Positions 1-7,603 of a DNA stretch of 35,081 nucleotides are shown here, piece by piece. Both the position numbers and the translations under genes were made by a program. The notes beneath the pieces were generated by a model. It saw nothing but the letters and a program-made list of their open reading frames with translations, was not told the origin of the DNA and did no database searches. Each line of letters begins with the position of its first letter. Position 1 is the first letter of the stretch. Source of the stretch: Bacteroidota bacterium (GTDB lineage Bacteria; Bacteroidota; Bacteroidia; Chitinophagales; LD1); NCBI GenBank assembly GCA_003165895.1, contig PMXD01000377.1, positions 20,327-55,407 on the forward strand, read 5' to 3'.

Positions 1-35
1 GTTCAGTTCATTTAAAATTCATCAAAACCTGCCAC

Positions 36-60
36 TTTGTCAGGTAAAATTTTATCTTTG
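36..60 (+). promoter_or_regulatory. Bacteroidota-type promoter of miaB
   Basis: A TATCTTTG box at 53-60 matches the TAnnTTTG -7 consensus of Bacteroidota housekeeping promoters and lies 17 bases before the miaB ATG. The only TTTG upstream (36-39) is 13 bases away, closer than the usual spacing of about 19, so the -33 element is weak or absent. The predicted leader is very short. Confidence 0.55.
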
Positions 61-77
61 CTGGCCAATTTTAAAAA

Positions 78-1562
78 ATGAGCGAAGAGTTGTATAATAA
101 TGAGGTAGCCTTTGAACTTCAGCCCAAGGTAATTGACGAATCGCGTCAGGGCGAAGCGCTGGCTTCAGCACACCCCAAAAATGTTAAATCTAACGGAAAG
201 AAATTTTATATAGAAAGCTACGGCTGCCAGATGAACTTTGCCGATAGCGAAGTTGTGGCCTCCATCCTCAACAGTGCCGGGTTCCATGCTACAACCGAGT
301 TTATTGATGCCGACCTGATACTGATTAATACCTGCGCCATCCGCGAAAATGCCGAGCAAAGAATAAGGCACCGGCTGCAACATTTCAGAGGAGTGAAGAA
401 GAGAAAAAAAGGAGCATTGATAGGCGTTTTGGGATGCATGGCAGAGCGTTTGAAAGAGCAATTTTTAGAGCAGGAAAAAATAGTAGACATTGTTGCAGGC
501 CCCGATGCTTATCGTGCTCTTCCCGGTTTAATTGAAGAAGCTGGCAGTGGCCAGAAAGCGGTGAACGTTTTATTGAGCCGTGAAGAAACCTATGCCGAGA
601 TAAGTCCTGTTCGCCTTAACAGCAATGGCATTACTGCATTTATAAGCATTATGCGGGGTTGCGATAACATGTGCGCCTTCTGCGTAGTGCCATTTACCCG
701 TGGACGTGAACGCAGCCGCGATTGGAAAAGTATAGTGGCGGAAGCCAAAGATTTATATGAGCAGGGATACCGTGAAGTAACTTTATTGGGCCAGAATGTG
801 GACTCGTACAGATACTCTGACGACCCTACTTTAATAGGTAAAAAATTACTGGAGGCCAAATACCATGAGGGGGTGGTAAACTTTGCCGGGTTAATGGAAA
901 AGGTGGCCCTGGTGGCTCCCGATTTGCGGGTACGTTTCAGCACCTCGCACCCTAAGGATATGACCGATGATGTATTGCACATGATGGCGAGGTATCCGAA
1001 CATCTGTAAATACGTTCATTTACCGGTTCAATCAGGCAACAGCCGTATTCTGGAAATGATGAACAGAACTTACGACCGCCAGTGGTATATACAGCGCATT
1101 GAAGCCATTAAACGGATTGTGCCGGATGCTGCAATTTCAACTGATATTATCTCAGGCTTTTGTTCTGAAACAGAAGAAGAACACCAGGATACTTTAAGCA
1201 TGATGGAGTATGTAAAATACTCAATGGCCTATATGTTTGTTTACAGTGAGCGGCCAGGCACTGTTGCGGCAAAAAAATATAAAGACGATGTGCCTGAAGA
1301 AGTGAAAAAACGCAGGCTGCAGGAGATCGTTGACATCCACCGCATCCACGCATTGGAATTGAATAAAGAAGACGTAGGTAAAATATTTGAAGTATTGATT
1401 GAAGGGGTTTCTGCCAGAAATAATATGGAATTATACGGCAGAAACACTCAGAACAAAGTAATTGTATTTCCGAAAGGCGATTTGAAACCGGGCACTTATG
1501 TAAACGTGCTTGTAACATCTTGTACATCGGGAACATTAATTGGAACAGTTGTTAAGGACTAA
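78..1562 (+). CDS. miaB: tRNA-2-methylthio-N6-dimethylallyladenosine synthase MiaB
   Basis: Radical-SAM methylthiotransferase that converts i6A37 to ms2i6A37 in tRNAs reading UNN codons. The 494-residue protein has the three-part family layout. The N-terminal UPF0004 domain carries the cysteines for the auxiliary 4Fe-4S cluster (C50 in SYGCQMN, C86 in [11 protein letters not shown]120 in GCMAERL). The radical-SAM core has a CxxxCxxC at C195, C199 and C202 within [23 protein letters not shown]-terminal TRAM domain covers roughly residues 425-494. About 40 poorly conserved residues precede the first domain, which is common in Bacteroidota. The gene opens a co-directional block; the next gene starts 12 bases after its stop. 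In related genomes I recall miaB being followed directly by the sigma-54 activator found here at 3468. Confidence 0.97.
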   Translation: MSEELYNNEVAFELQPKVIDESRQGEALASAHPKNVKSNGKKFYIESYGCQMNFADSEVVASILNSAGFHATTEFIDADLILINTCAIRENAEQRIRHRLQHFRGVKKRKKGALIGVLGCMAERLKEQFLEQEKIVDIVAGPDAYRALPGLIEEAGSGQKAVNVLLSREETYAEISPVRLNSNGITAFISIMRGCDNMCAFCVVPFTRGRERSRDWKSIVAEAKDLYEQGYREVTLLGQNVDSYRYSDDPTLIGKKLLEAKYHEGVVNFAGLMEKVALVAPDLRVRFSTSHPKDMTDDVLHMMARYPNICKYVHLPVQSGNSRILEMMNRTYDRQWYIQRIEAIKRIVPDAAISTDIISGFCSETEEEHQDTLSMMEYVKYSMAYMFVYSERPGTVAAKKYKDDVPEEVKKRRLQEIVDIHRIHALELNKEDVGKIFEVLIEGVSARNNMELYGRNTQNKVIVFPKGDLKPGTYVNVLVTSCTSGTLIGTVVKD

Positions 1563-1574
1563 TAAGTAAATAAA

Positions 1575-2945
1575 ATGATTATTTATATTAATAACTTTAG
1601 GGGATTCAACAATACTTTCATACCTATTAAGGATGTTAACTTTTTGGTAGGGGAGAATAGCACAGGCAAGACTTCTGTTTTGAAGTTGATTAAGCTATTG
1701 AGTAGCCCCGAATTTTGGAATGAACAAAGATTTGAAACCGAAGATTTTAAATTTGGCACCTTCAATGAAATTTGTTCCGATAAGGATGGAAAGAGTTTTG
1801 AAGTAGGCATTTATGCAGATGAAACCGCTGAAGGCGGTGGGATTCCATTGCTTTTTAAGTTTACCAACGACAGGGAGTCGCCAAGAATCAAAAATATAAG
1901 ACTTAAATTCTTTAATTATCACATTGAATTTCAATTGGATAATGAGGAAAAAGAAAACAAGGAAATAACTAAAGCAAACTATCGCTACTCAGTTACAAAT
2001 TCAATAGAACCAAAAAAATTTAATTTCGAATCTTGGGTTGAAGTAAATAGCCTCGGTAAAAAACCATTTCTGAATATCCAACCGAACGGCTTAGGTTTTA
2101 ACAGGAGCTCCCTTTTCCATACGATATCTAATTTAGTTGACTCCATTGAATCAAGTGATAAAAGCGTCTTTCATAAGTTAGCTTTTGTATTAACCCCGTC
2201 AATTTCTGCCCAGTACACCGGCTTTGAAAATGCTGTGGTCTGGTTTGCCCCTATTAGAACCGAACCACGCAAAACGTATGACAGCTATAATATGCAATTT
2301 CGAGCTGATGGAAGCCATATCCCATACCTGCTGCGAGAAATATTTGCAATGGCTGCGGATAATAAAAATGTGGGTGTAGGTGAAATTAGTAACCTGATAC
2401 ATCTCTTGCAAGCATTTGGAAAAGCAAGTGGATTATATGATAGTATCTCGATCAAGAAATTTGGCGAAGAAAGATCTGCCCCGTTTGAATTACAAGTAGA
2501 ACTTAATAACAGGAAACTAAACCTTATTAACGTTGGTTATGGCGTTTCGCAGGTGTTGCCCATACTTATTGAAATATTATTTCCTAAGCTGGATACCAAG
2601 TTTGCCCTTCAACAACCTGAAACTCATTTACATCCTAAAGCACAAGCAGCTTTAGGCGAGTTCTTCTATGAGTCATGGCTAAGGGAAAGTAAAAAGTTCT
2701 TTATTGAAACTCATAGCGATTACCTGGTAGATAGATTTCGTATTACTATGCTAAAGAATAAAAAGAATCGTAAAAAACATTTGGATAAATGTCAGGTTCT
2801 CTTCTTTAGTCGAGACAAAACGGGCAATAAAGTTTACCCAATACATATAGCCGAAGACGGTAAATATGAAAGTGAATTACCGAAAGAGTTCGGGGACTTC
2901 TTTGTAAAAGAAGAATTGGATTTTTATTCGTTAAATTTTGATTGA
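1575..2945 (+). CDS. AAA/ABC-type ATPase (OLD/RecF-like, DUF3696-related)
   Basis: Soluble 456-residue ATPase of the OLD/RecF-like group (COG4938/DUF3696-like by motif). Walker A is GENSTGKT at residues 26-33, directly after a beta-hairpin start (NNFRGF) typical of the group. An ABC-signature-like segment NVGYGVSQ lies at 319-326. The Walker B region LQQPETHLHP is at 345-354, and a switch histidine lies in IETHSD (H380). The first acidic position of Walker B is Gln (QQPE rather than EQPE or EEPE). I recall a subset of this family with that change, so ATP hydrolysis is probable but not certain. No nuclease (Toprim) domain follows; the protein ends in a DUF3696-like tail. The PIN-like gene starts two bases after the stop, so the two are almost surely co-translated. 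Base composition is AT-richer than both neighbours. Function is inferred: the ATPase or sensor half of a two-gene system. Confidence 0.85.
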   Translation: MIIYINNFRGFNNTFIPIKDVNFLVGENSTGKTSVLKLIKLLSSPEFWNEQRFETEDFKFGTFNEICSDKDGKSFEVGIYADETAEGGGIPLLFKFTNDRESPRIKNIRLKFFNYHIEFQLDNEEKENKEITKANYRYSVTNSIEPKKFNFESWVEVNSLGKKPFLNIQPNGLGFNRSSLFHTISNLVDSIESSDKSVFHKLAFVLTPSISAQYTGFENAVVWFAPIRTEPRKTYDSYNMQFRADGSHIPYLLREIFAMAADNKNVGVGEISNLIHLLQAFGKASGLYDSISIKKFGEERSAPFELQVELNNRKLNLINVGYGVSQVLPILIEILFPKLDTKFALQQPETHLHPKAQAALGEFFYESWLRESKKFFIETHSDYLVDRFRITMLKNKKNRKKHLDKCQVLFFSRDKTGNKVYPIHIAEDGKYESELPKEFGDFFVKEELDFYSLNFD

Positions 2946-2947
2946 CA

Positions 2948-3466
2948 ATGTGTATAGTAATTGATACTAATGTATTTCAAAGGGTGTTTGACATAACTAA
3001 CATGGATCATTCAAATTACTCGGTAATAAGGGATTGGATTTATAGCGGTAAAGGAAAAATTGTATTTGGTGGCTCTACTTATTCAAAAGAAAATATTGTC
3101 AGTAGTCGTAGAAACAGAAGCTTATTAGCTGTTTTGAAAAGTCTTGATAAAGTGCATGAAGCTGATTCGAAAATAGTTGATGAGCATGAAATCAGGATTA
3201 AAAATATGATTAATAAGGCGGATTTTGATGACCCGCATATTGCTGCAATTATTTGCACTTGCGGTTGTAAACTGGTAGCAACTTGGGACAAGAACTCTTT
3301 AAAATACCTTAAACTGGCCAAAATATATAAAGGTCATTCTGATGTTCCAAAATTCTATTTGTCCGAAAGAAATGCGGACTTATTGGTTGATAAAAATATA
3401 GCGGATTGTTGTACGCCGTCAAAAAAGACAACCAAAGCGCAAAAAGAAAAATTGAAAGGATTGTAA
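2948..3466 (+). CDS. PIN-like domain protein, probable RNase partner of the ATPase
   Basis: A 172-residue protein counted from the ATG at 2948. An in-frame TTG at 2942 would overlap the ATPase stop, but the ATG is the better start. It opens with CIVIDTNVF (D6), the first acidic site of PIN nucleases. It also has DFDDPHIAAI (D92, D94, D95) and an ATWDKNS segment (D114) matching the later acidic sites. The order D-x-TN, DxxD, then D near a beta-strand fits a metal-dependent PIN-like RNase, although overall identity to VapC cannot be judged by eye. The lysine-rich tail could bind nucleic acid. There is no antitoxin gene next to it; its only partner is the ATPase immediately upstream. Its stop lies one base before the sigma-54 activator start, so the end of this gene also carries that gene's ribosome-binding region (GAAAGGA). 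Confidence 0.75.
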   Translation: MCIVIDTNVFQRVFDITNMDHSNYSVIRDWIYSGKGKIVFGGSTYSKENIVSSRRNRSLLAVLKSLDKVHEADSKIVDEHEIRIKNMINKADFDDPHIAAIICTCGCKLVATWDKNSLKYLKLAKIYKGHSDVPKFYLSERNADLLVDKNIADCCTPSKKTTKAQKEKLKGL

Positions 3467-3467
3467 C

Positions 3468-4697
3468 ATGGATATAATCAGCATAAAAAACAGGTTCGGA
3501 ATAATAGGTAATGCACCGGCATTGAACCATGCCATCAGCATTGCAGAGCGGGTATCAAGCACCAGCTTAACAGTATTGATAACCGGTGAGAGCGGAGTAG
3601 GTAAAGAGGTTTTCTCGCACATCATCCATCAGTTGGGGGTGCGCAAGCACAATCCTTTTATTGCGGTTAACTGCGGGGCCATACCTGAAGGAACCATTGA
3701 CTCGGAATTATTCGGACACGAAAAAGGCTCTTTTACCGGTGCACACGAAGCCCGCAAAGGTTACTTTGAAAGTGTAAACGGAGGAACCATCTTTTTAGAT
3801 GAAGTGGGTGAATTACCTTTAGGCACACAAGCCCGTCTGTTACGGGTCTTGGAATCGGGCGAATATATCCGTGTAGGGTCTTCAAAAGTGATTAAAACGG
3901 ATGTGCGTTTAATAGCTGCTACCAACGTTAATTTGCAGGAAGCAGTACGGGCAGGCAAATTCAGGGAGGACCTTTATTATCGCCTGTCAACGGTGCCTAT
4001 TTATATTCCGCCGTTGCGCGAGAGGGGTGAGGACATTTACCTGTTGTTCCGCAAATTCTGCATTGACTTTGCCGAGCGCAACAAAATACAACCGGTTAAG
4101 CTGGTAGATGATGCCAAAGAGCTGATATTAAAATACCCATGGCCCGGTAACGTAAGGCAATTAAAGAACGTTGCTGAACAGGTGTCTATTCTGGCCATGG
4201 AAAAAGATGTTTCGGCTAACGAGTTGAAACAGATTGTACCTGATATTACAGATAATCGCTTGCCGGCTTTAGCTGAGGCCCGGTACCAAAGCGGCGGTAG
4301 TAGTTTTACTGAAAGAGAAATTCTTTACAAACTTATTTTCGACCTGAAAAAGGATTTGAACGACCTTAAACAGTTTGTTTATGATGTTACCAAAAACCAG
4401 GTCAACGGTGGCGAGATGCCGTCTTACCGGGAGCCTATGGCCAATAACAATACAAGCTCAGAAAAGCCGTTACTGATTGCACATCCGGCCAACCAGCCGG
4501 TAGTGTTGCAGGACAAGAAGGCTTATGACGATTCGGAAACTATTGAAGAGTCGCTTTCAATTGCTGATAAGGAGAAAGAACTGATTGTTAAGTCGCTGAG
4601 GAAACACCGGAATAAAAGAAAAGATGCAGCTACTGACCTTGGTATTTCAGAAAGGACTTTATACCGGAAGATAAAAGAGTACGGAATTGAATTATAA
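3468..4697 (+). CDS. Sigma-54-dependent Fis-family transcriptional activator
   Basis: Activator of RNA polymerase-sigma-54, 409 residues. The AAA+ domain begins almost at the N-terminus, so there is no receiver, PAS or GAF sensor domain. Walker A is GESGVGKE at residues 40-47, the sigma-54 contact loop is GSFTGA at 87-92, and Walker B is IFLDE at 108-112. The LYYRLSTVPIYIPPLRER segment carries sensor and arginine-finger residues. A linker of about 90 residues precedes a Fis-type helix-turn-helix at about 370-409 (DLGISERTLYRKIKEYGI). With no sensor domain, activity is probably set by expression or by a partner protein. The ATG follows the PIN gene stop by one base, so the gene is read in the same transcript as miaB and the inserted cassette. 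Its targets are not visible here. Confidence 0.95.
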   Translation: MDIISIKNRFGIIGNAPALNHAISIAERVSSTSLTVLITGESGVGKEVFSHIIHQLGVRKHNPFIAVNCGAIPEGTIDSELFGHEKGSFTGAHEARKGYFESVNGGTIFLDEVGELPLGTQARLLRVLESGEYIRVGSSKVIKTDVRLIAATNVNLQEAVRAGKFREDLYYRLSTVPIYIPPLRERGEDIYLLFRKFCIDFAERNKIQPVKLVDDAKELILKYPWPGNVRQLKNVAEQVSILAMEKDVSANELKQIVPDITDNRLPALAEARYQSGGSSFTEREILYKLIFDLKKDLNDLKQFVYDVTKNQVNGGEMPSYREPMANNNTSSEKPLLIAHPANQPVVLQDKKAYDDSETIEESLSIADKEKELIVKSLRKHRNKRKDAATDLGISERTLYRKIKEYGIEL

Positions 4698-4704
4698 AAA
4701 TAGC

Positions 4705-4935
4705 CGTCATTGCGAGTAACAACGCTTGGGGCAAGGGAAAAAATCGTGGTGACGCCAAAAAGACCTTCCTCGCAGAGTCTCCCTTCCGAAGGTTGGGGAC
4801 TCTGCGTTAGGGTAGTCCGCCCACACGCAGAGTCCCCCATTCCGCAAAGCCGGAAAGGGGAGATTCTGCGAGGAAGGTCTTCATTTTGAAGTTGCTACAA
4901 CGAGGTCATTGTAAGGCTTTGCGAAGCAATCCCGG
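4705..4935. repeat. Palindromic intergenic element between sigma-54 activator and lptE
   Basis: The 288-base gap after 4697 is mostly one structured element. AGACCTTCCTCGCAGAGTCT begins at 4761 and is answered by its reverse complement ending at 4880; the arms are 23 bases with one G/T difference. A second inner pair (GGGGACTCTGCG near 4795-4806 and CGCAGAGTCCCC near 4826-4837) gives a cruciform-like fold. The right half, from CACACGCAGAG at 4822, recurs at 13321-13377 within the biotin cluster. It is flanked by GTCATTGCGAG at 4706 and GTCATTGTAAGG..GCGAAGCAATCCC near 4906-4932, a word pair that is widely dispersed in bacterial genomes. It looks like a non-coding mobile palindrome; the frame crossing it on the minus strand is not a gene. 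Confidence 0.75.
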
Positions 4936-4985
4936 AACTACTTGCGGCAACCAGATATATTGAACTGTAAAGAGACTGTTTTATT

Positions 4986-5495
4986 ATGAAAAAGATTATT
5001 TCCATAACCCTGATTTTTGCCGCTTTAATTTGCAGCCAATCCTCCTGTAAGGTCTATTCTTTTACCGGAGCCAATATTCCGACTGATATTCATAACTTTT
5101 CAGTAGACCTTTTGCAAAACAGGGCAAATAACGGCCCGGCCTCTTTGGCGCAGGTAATGACGGATAAGTTAAAAGCAAAATTTCAGACAGAAGCCAACCT
5201 TAAACAGGTAGCATCTGATGGCGACCTTCAGTTTAAAGGTGCCATTACCACCTACACCATTACCAGCGATGCCCCTGTTTCGGGGGCCAGCAGCGGCCTA
5301 ACCAAACTGACTATTACCCTGCAGATTGATTTTCTGAATAGCAAAAACGATAAAGACAAGTGGACTGAATCATTTACCCGGTTTTCTCAGTTTTCCAGCA
5401 GCATTAACCTTACTACTATTGAAGACCAATTGGTAAACGATATAGGGAATCAATTAATGGATGATGTTTTTCAAAAAGCATTGGTAAAATGGTAA
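4986..5495 (+). CDS. lptE: LptE-family outer-membrane lipoprotein (LPS assembly)
   Basis: Predicted plug lipoprotein of the LptD-LptE complex that places lipopolysaccharide in the outer leaflet. It has a lipoprotein signal peptide: a KK n-region, a hydrophobic core and a QSSC lipobox with the modified cysteine at C21. The mature part begins KVYSFTGANIP, the start I know from Bacteroidota LptE proteins. It has the length (169 residues) and mixed alpha/beta character of the family, ending in an amphipathic helix (IEDQLVNDIGNQLMDDVF). Its place between the sigma-54 activator and secG fits the usual Bacteroidota neighbourhood. A 288-base palindromic gap separates it from the activator, so it may have its own promoter. 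Confidence 0.9.
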   Translation: MKKIISITLIFAALICSQSSCKVYSFTGANIPTDIHNFSVDLLQNRANNGPASLAQVMTDKLKAKFQTEANLKQVASDGDLQFKGAITTYTITSDAPVSGASSGLTKLTITLQIDFLNSKNDKDKWTESFTRFSQFSSSINLTTIEDQLVNDIGNQLMDDVFQKALVKW

Positions 5496-5563
5496 TTTTA
5501 ATATCTGGACGCTGATCAGTTATGATGATTATGATTAAACAAATAAGCAAAATAAACGAGTTG

Positions 5564-5600
5564 CACTTGAACACCTGAACACTTGAACACATTAACACCC
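5564..5600. repeat. Short tandem TGAACAC words
   Basis: Four imperfect copies of a (CT)TGAACAC word lie in a row just before the ATG at 5602. The same word, in both orientations, fills the gap at 16213-16330, and a weaker trace occurs after 21705. It is a dispersed intergenic repeat rather than a gene-specific site. Confidence 0.55.
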
Positions 5601-5601
5601 A

Positions 5602-6711
5602 ATGCTTCAGCAAATAAATACAGAAAATTTCCATCAAATGTTATCGCAGTTCAGTACTACTGAACTGGAGGGCATGGTTGAGAAGTTTCCGTATTTCCAA
5701 CAGGCACATCTTTTATTAGCTAAAAAATATCAGCAGGAGAACAGCCCGAAGTTTGACCAGCAATTACAACTGGCGGCGCTATATATTCAAGACCGCGAAT
5801 TACTTTATTCGCTTTTCAATGAAAAAAATGCATTTAAGTCTGCACCGGTAGCCGGCATAGAAATCAAGGAAGAAGAGAAGGCAGTAATTGAACCGGTAAA
5901 AGCCGTAGAGGAAACAGAAGTGCAACAGGAAGCGGTTGTAACCCAGGAATTGATTGCACCGGTTACGACAAATGACGATTCAACTCCTGAATCAATATCC
6001 TTTGCCCTTAGCGAAATAAAGCAGACAATAGAGGCCATTCAGCAAATTTCGGAAGAAGCCAAAACCGAAGAACCGTTGCAGACCGTAGAAATGGCAGCGG
6101 TTGTTGGTATAGATTCGGGCATAGAAGAAAAAACTCTGACTACCGAAAACCCAGTTGCAGAACTTTCAGCCGTTAGTCTTGAAGTGCCTCAATCTGAGAC
6201 AGAAGAGAAAGTGGAAACCGCTGAGATGGAAACTTCAGAGGAACCACAAGTAGCAGACGAGGCCCTGCTTGAAGTATTTTCGCGCATTGAGCCCCATACC
6301 TTTGACGAATGGTTAAATGCTTTTAATAACAAATCGGCATCCTCAAAACCTGAAACTCCGAAAGTGCCAGTACAAGAACCGGCTGCTGATGAAGAGTTAA
6401 CCCAACTTTTTGCACAAAACATTACCGTTGACTACCTGCATGGCCTTGTAAAAGAGGAAACCAATTATGCTAAAGGCCTGGAAAGATTTATTGACGAACA
6501 GATACAAAAGCACAAACAACCTGAAATTAAGAAGAAAGTGGCTGAAAATGTGCCTGAACCTGAGCTGGTTACCGAAACAATGGCCAAAGTTTACGAAATG
6601 CAGAAGAAATATACCAAAGCAATTGAGGTGTATGAGGCACTTGCTTTGAAATTTCCCGAAAAAAGTAGTTTATTTGCCGCCCGAATCAATTTTTTAAAAA
6701 ATATTCTCTGA
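5602..6711 (+). CDS. Hypothetical TPR-containing cytoplasmic protein
   Basis: Protein of 369 residues without signal peptide. The first 75 residues are helical (QFSTTELEGMVEKFPYFQQAHLLLAKKY), reminiscent of a TPR-like hairpin. The middle, about 80-300, is very acidic and low-complexity, rich in E, V, T and A and probably disordered. A TPR-like motif closes the protein (TMAKVYEMQKKYTKAIEVYEALALKFPE, then SLFAARINFLKNIL). Proteins of this shape are common in Bacteroidota between lptE and secG, but I know no assigned function. The stop lies one base before the secG start, so it is very probably co-transcribed with secG and may connect to secretion or envelope work. That link is inference from position only. 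Confidence 0.8.
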   Translation: MLQQINTENFHQMLSQFSTTELEGMVEKFPYFQQAHLLLAKKYQQENSPKFDQQLQLAALYIQDRELLYSLFNEKNAFKSAPVAGIEIKEEEKAVIEPVKAVEETEVQQEAVVTQELIAPVTTNDDSTPESISFALSEIKQTIEAIQQISEEAKTEEPLQTVEMAAVVGIDSGIEEKTLTTENPVAELSAVSLEVPQSETEEKVETAEMETSEEPQVADEALLEVFSRIEPHTFDEWLNAFNNKSASSKPETPKVPVQEPAADEELTQLFAQNITVDYLHGLVKEETNYAKGLERFIDEQIQKHKQPEIKKKVAENVPEPELVTETMAKVYEMQKKYTKAIEVYEALALKFPEKSSLFAARINFLKNIL

Positions 6712-6712
6712 T

Positions 6713-7087
6713 ATGTACGTATTTATAACTATCCTGATAATTGTTGTTTGTGTGCTGCTGGGTGCAGTGGTTCTAATCCAAAATCCAAAAGGCGGTGGCC
6801 TTAGTGCTTCGTTTGGTGGTGTAGGCCAGCAACTGCTTGGCGCAAAGCGCTCAACCGATGTTGTTGAAAAACTTACCTGGGGCCTTGCGTTTGCATTAAT
6901 TTTCCTTTGCCTTTCAACCACTCTTTTTGTTGGCAAAAAAACATCGGCTAAAAAAGAAGCTCTTCCTAAATCTGAAATTGAACAAATGCAAATGGCAAAA
7001 CCAGGGCAGTTCCCTTCTCAACCAAGTACCCCTCCGGCTGGCGGTGGCCAGGCACCTGCAGCACCTCAGCAAAGCCCAAACAAATAA
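6713..7087 (+). CDS. secG: Preprotein translocase subunit SecG
   Basis: Small inner-membrane subunit of the SecYEG channel. Of its 124 residues, the first 23 form a transmembrane helix (YVFITILIIVVCVLLGAVVLIQ). These are followed by the family loop NPKGGGLSASFGG with a GVGQQLLGAKRSTDVVEKLTW stretch, and then a second helix (LAFALIFLCLSTTLFVG). The cytoplasmic tail is rich in Pro, Gln, Gly and Ala, as often in Bacteroidota. The ATG follows the previous stop by one base, and the block ends with a strong terminator at 7101. Confidence 0.95.
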   Translation: MYVFITILIIVVCVLLGAVVLIQNPKGGGLSASFGGVGQQLLGAKRSTDVVEKLTWGLAFALIFLCLSTTLFVGKKTSAKKEALPKSEIEQMQMAKPGQFPSQPSTPPAGGGQAPAAPQQSPNK

Positions 7088-7100
7088 GCTATTTATATCC

Positions 7101-7130
7101 AAACGGCTACTTTTTAGGTAGCCGTTTTGT
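7101..7130 (+). terminator. Rho-independent terminator after secG
   Basis: Perfect 10-bp inverted repeat AAACGGCTAC (7101-7110) / GTAGCCGTTT (7118-7127) with a 7-base loop and U-rich flank, 13 bases after the secG stop. Confidence 0.9.
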
Positions 7131-7136
7131 TTATAG

Positions 7137-7144
7137 TATCTTTG
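7137..7144 (+). promoter_or_regulatory. TAnnTTTG -7 box upstream of the 7245 gene
   Basis: TATCTTTG matches the Bacteroidota -7 consensus just after the secG terminator. It would give a leader of about 95 bases holding a small hairpin (TTTCGG 7202-7207 / CCGAAA 7217-7222). No well-spaced -33 TTTG is evident. Confidence 0.5.
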
Positions 7145-7244
7145 CTTTCGAAAGGGGCTAAACGGTATGGAATTTGTATTTTGCATGCTATATAGCCCTC
7201 ATTTCGGGTTATGACACCGAAAATGGCTTATTAAATCCCAGACT

Positions 7245-7598
7245 ATGTCAAAAGAATCAGGCACAAGCATTACCAATAGTAACTGGAGTTACAACGAGTT
7301 CCTCGCCTTTTTAATGGTTTACGGGGCAGAAATGAACCAGCGTCTTACGCAAGGCGAACTCGATTTTATTAAAACCAGGACAGGCATACTGGATATTGGT
7401 GAAATAAAAGAAAAGGTAGATGGCATGTCGGACGCAGAAGGCATTGAGTTAATAGATAGCTACAAACTGAAATATCTTTCAACAGCGGATAGCAAGCTTA
7501 AAGTAAAAAGCGACCTCGAAGGCCTGTTACATACACCGGGTAGCCACACCCAGTTTGAAAAAGTAGTGGTGCACTTAATGGAGCGCCTGCTTAAATAA
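7245..7598 (+). CDS. Hypothetical small cytoplasmic protein
   Basis: A 117-residue, mostly helical, charged protein with no signal peptide or membrane segment. Readable features are an N-terminal helical region (WSYNEFLAFLMVYGAEMN) and an LDFIKTRTG..IGEIKEKVDGMSDAEGIELI part. The overall pattern of paired helices recalls TerB-like or EF-hand-like small domains, but no metal ligands stand out and I do not recognise the family. It is transcribed alone from its own promoter, between the secG terminator and the convergent xerD, whose stop is only five bases away. Codon and base use match the surrounding core genes, so it is probably native. Confidence 0.75.
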   Translation: MSKESGTSITNSNWSYNEFLAFLMVYGAEMNQRLTQGELDFIKTRTGILDIGEIKEKVDGMSDAEGIELIDSYKLKYLSTADSKLKVKSDLEGLLHTPGSHTQFEKVVVHLMERLLK

Positions 7599-7603
7599 TT
7601 TAT

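Noticed and set aside
2948-3466. VapBC-type toxin-antitoxin system
   Set aside because: The PIN-like protein has no small antitoxin gene beside it; its only partner is a 456-residue ATPase.
4523-4840. Minus-strand open frame of 105 codons across the palindromic element and the end of the sigma-54 activator
   Set aside because: It is antisense to a certain gene and to a repeat; its residues follow the repeat composition and have no protein sense.
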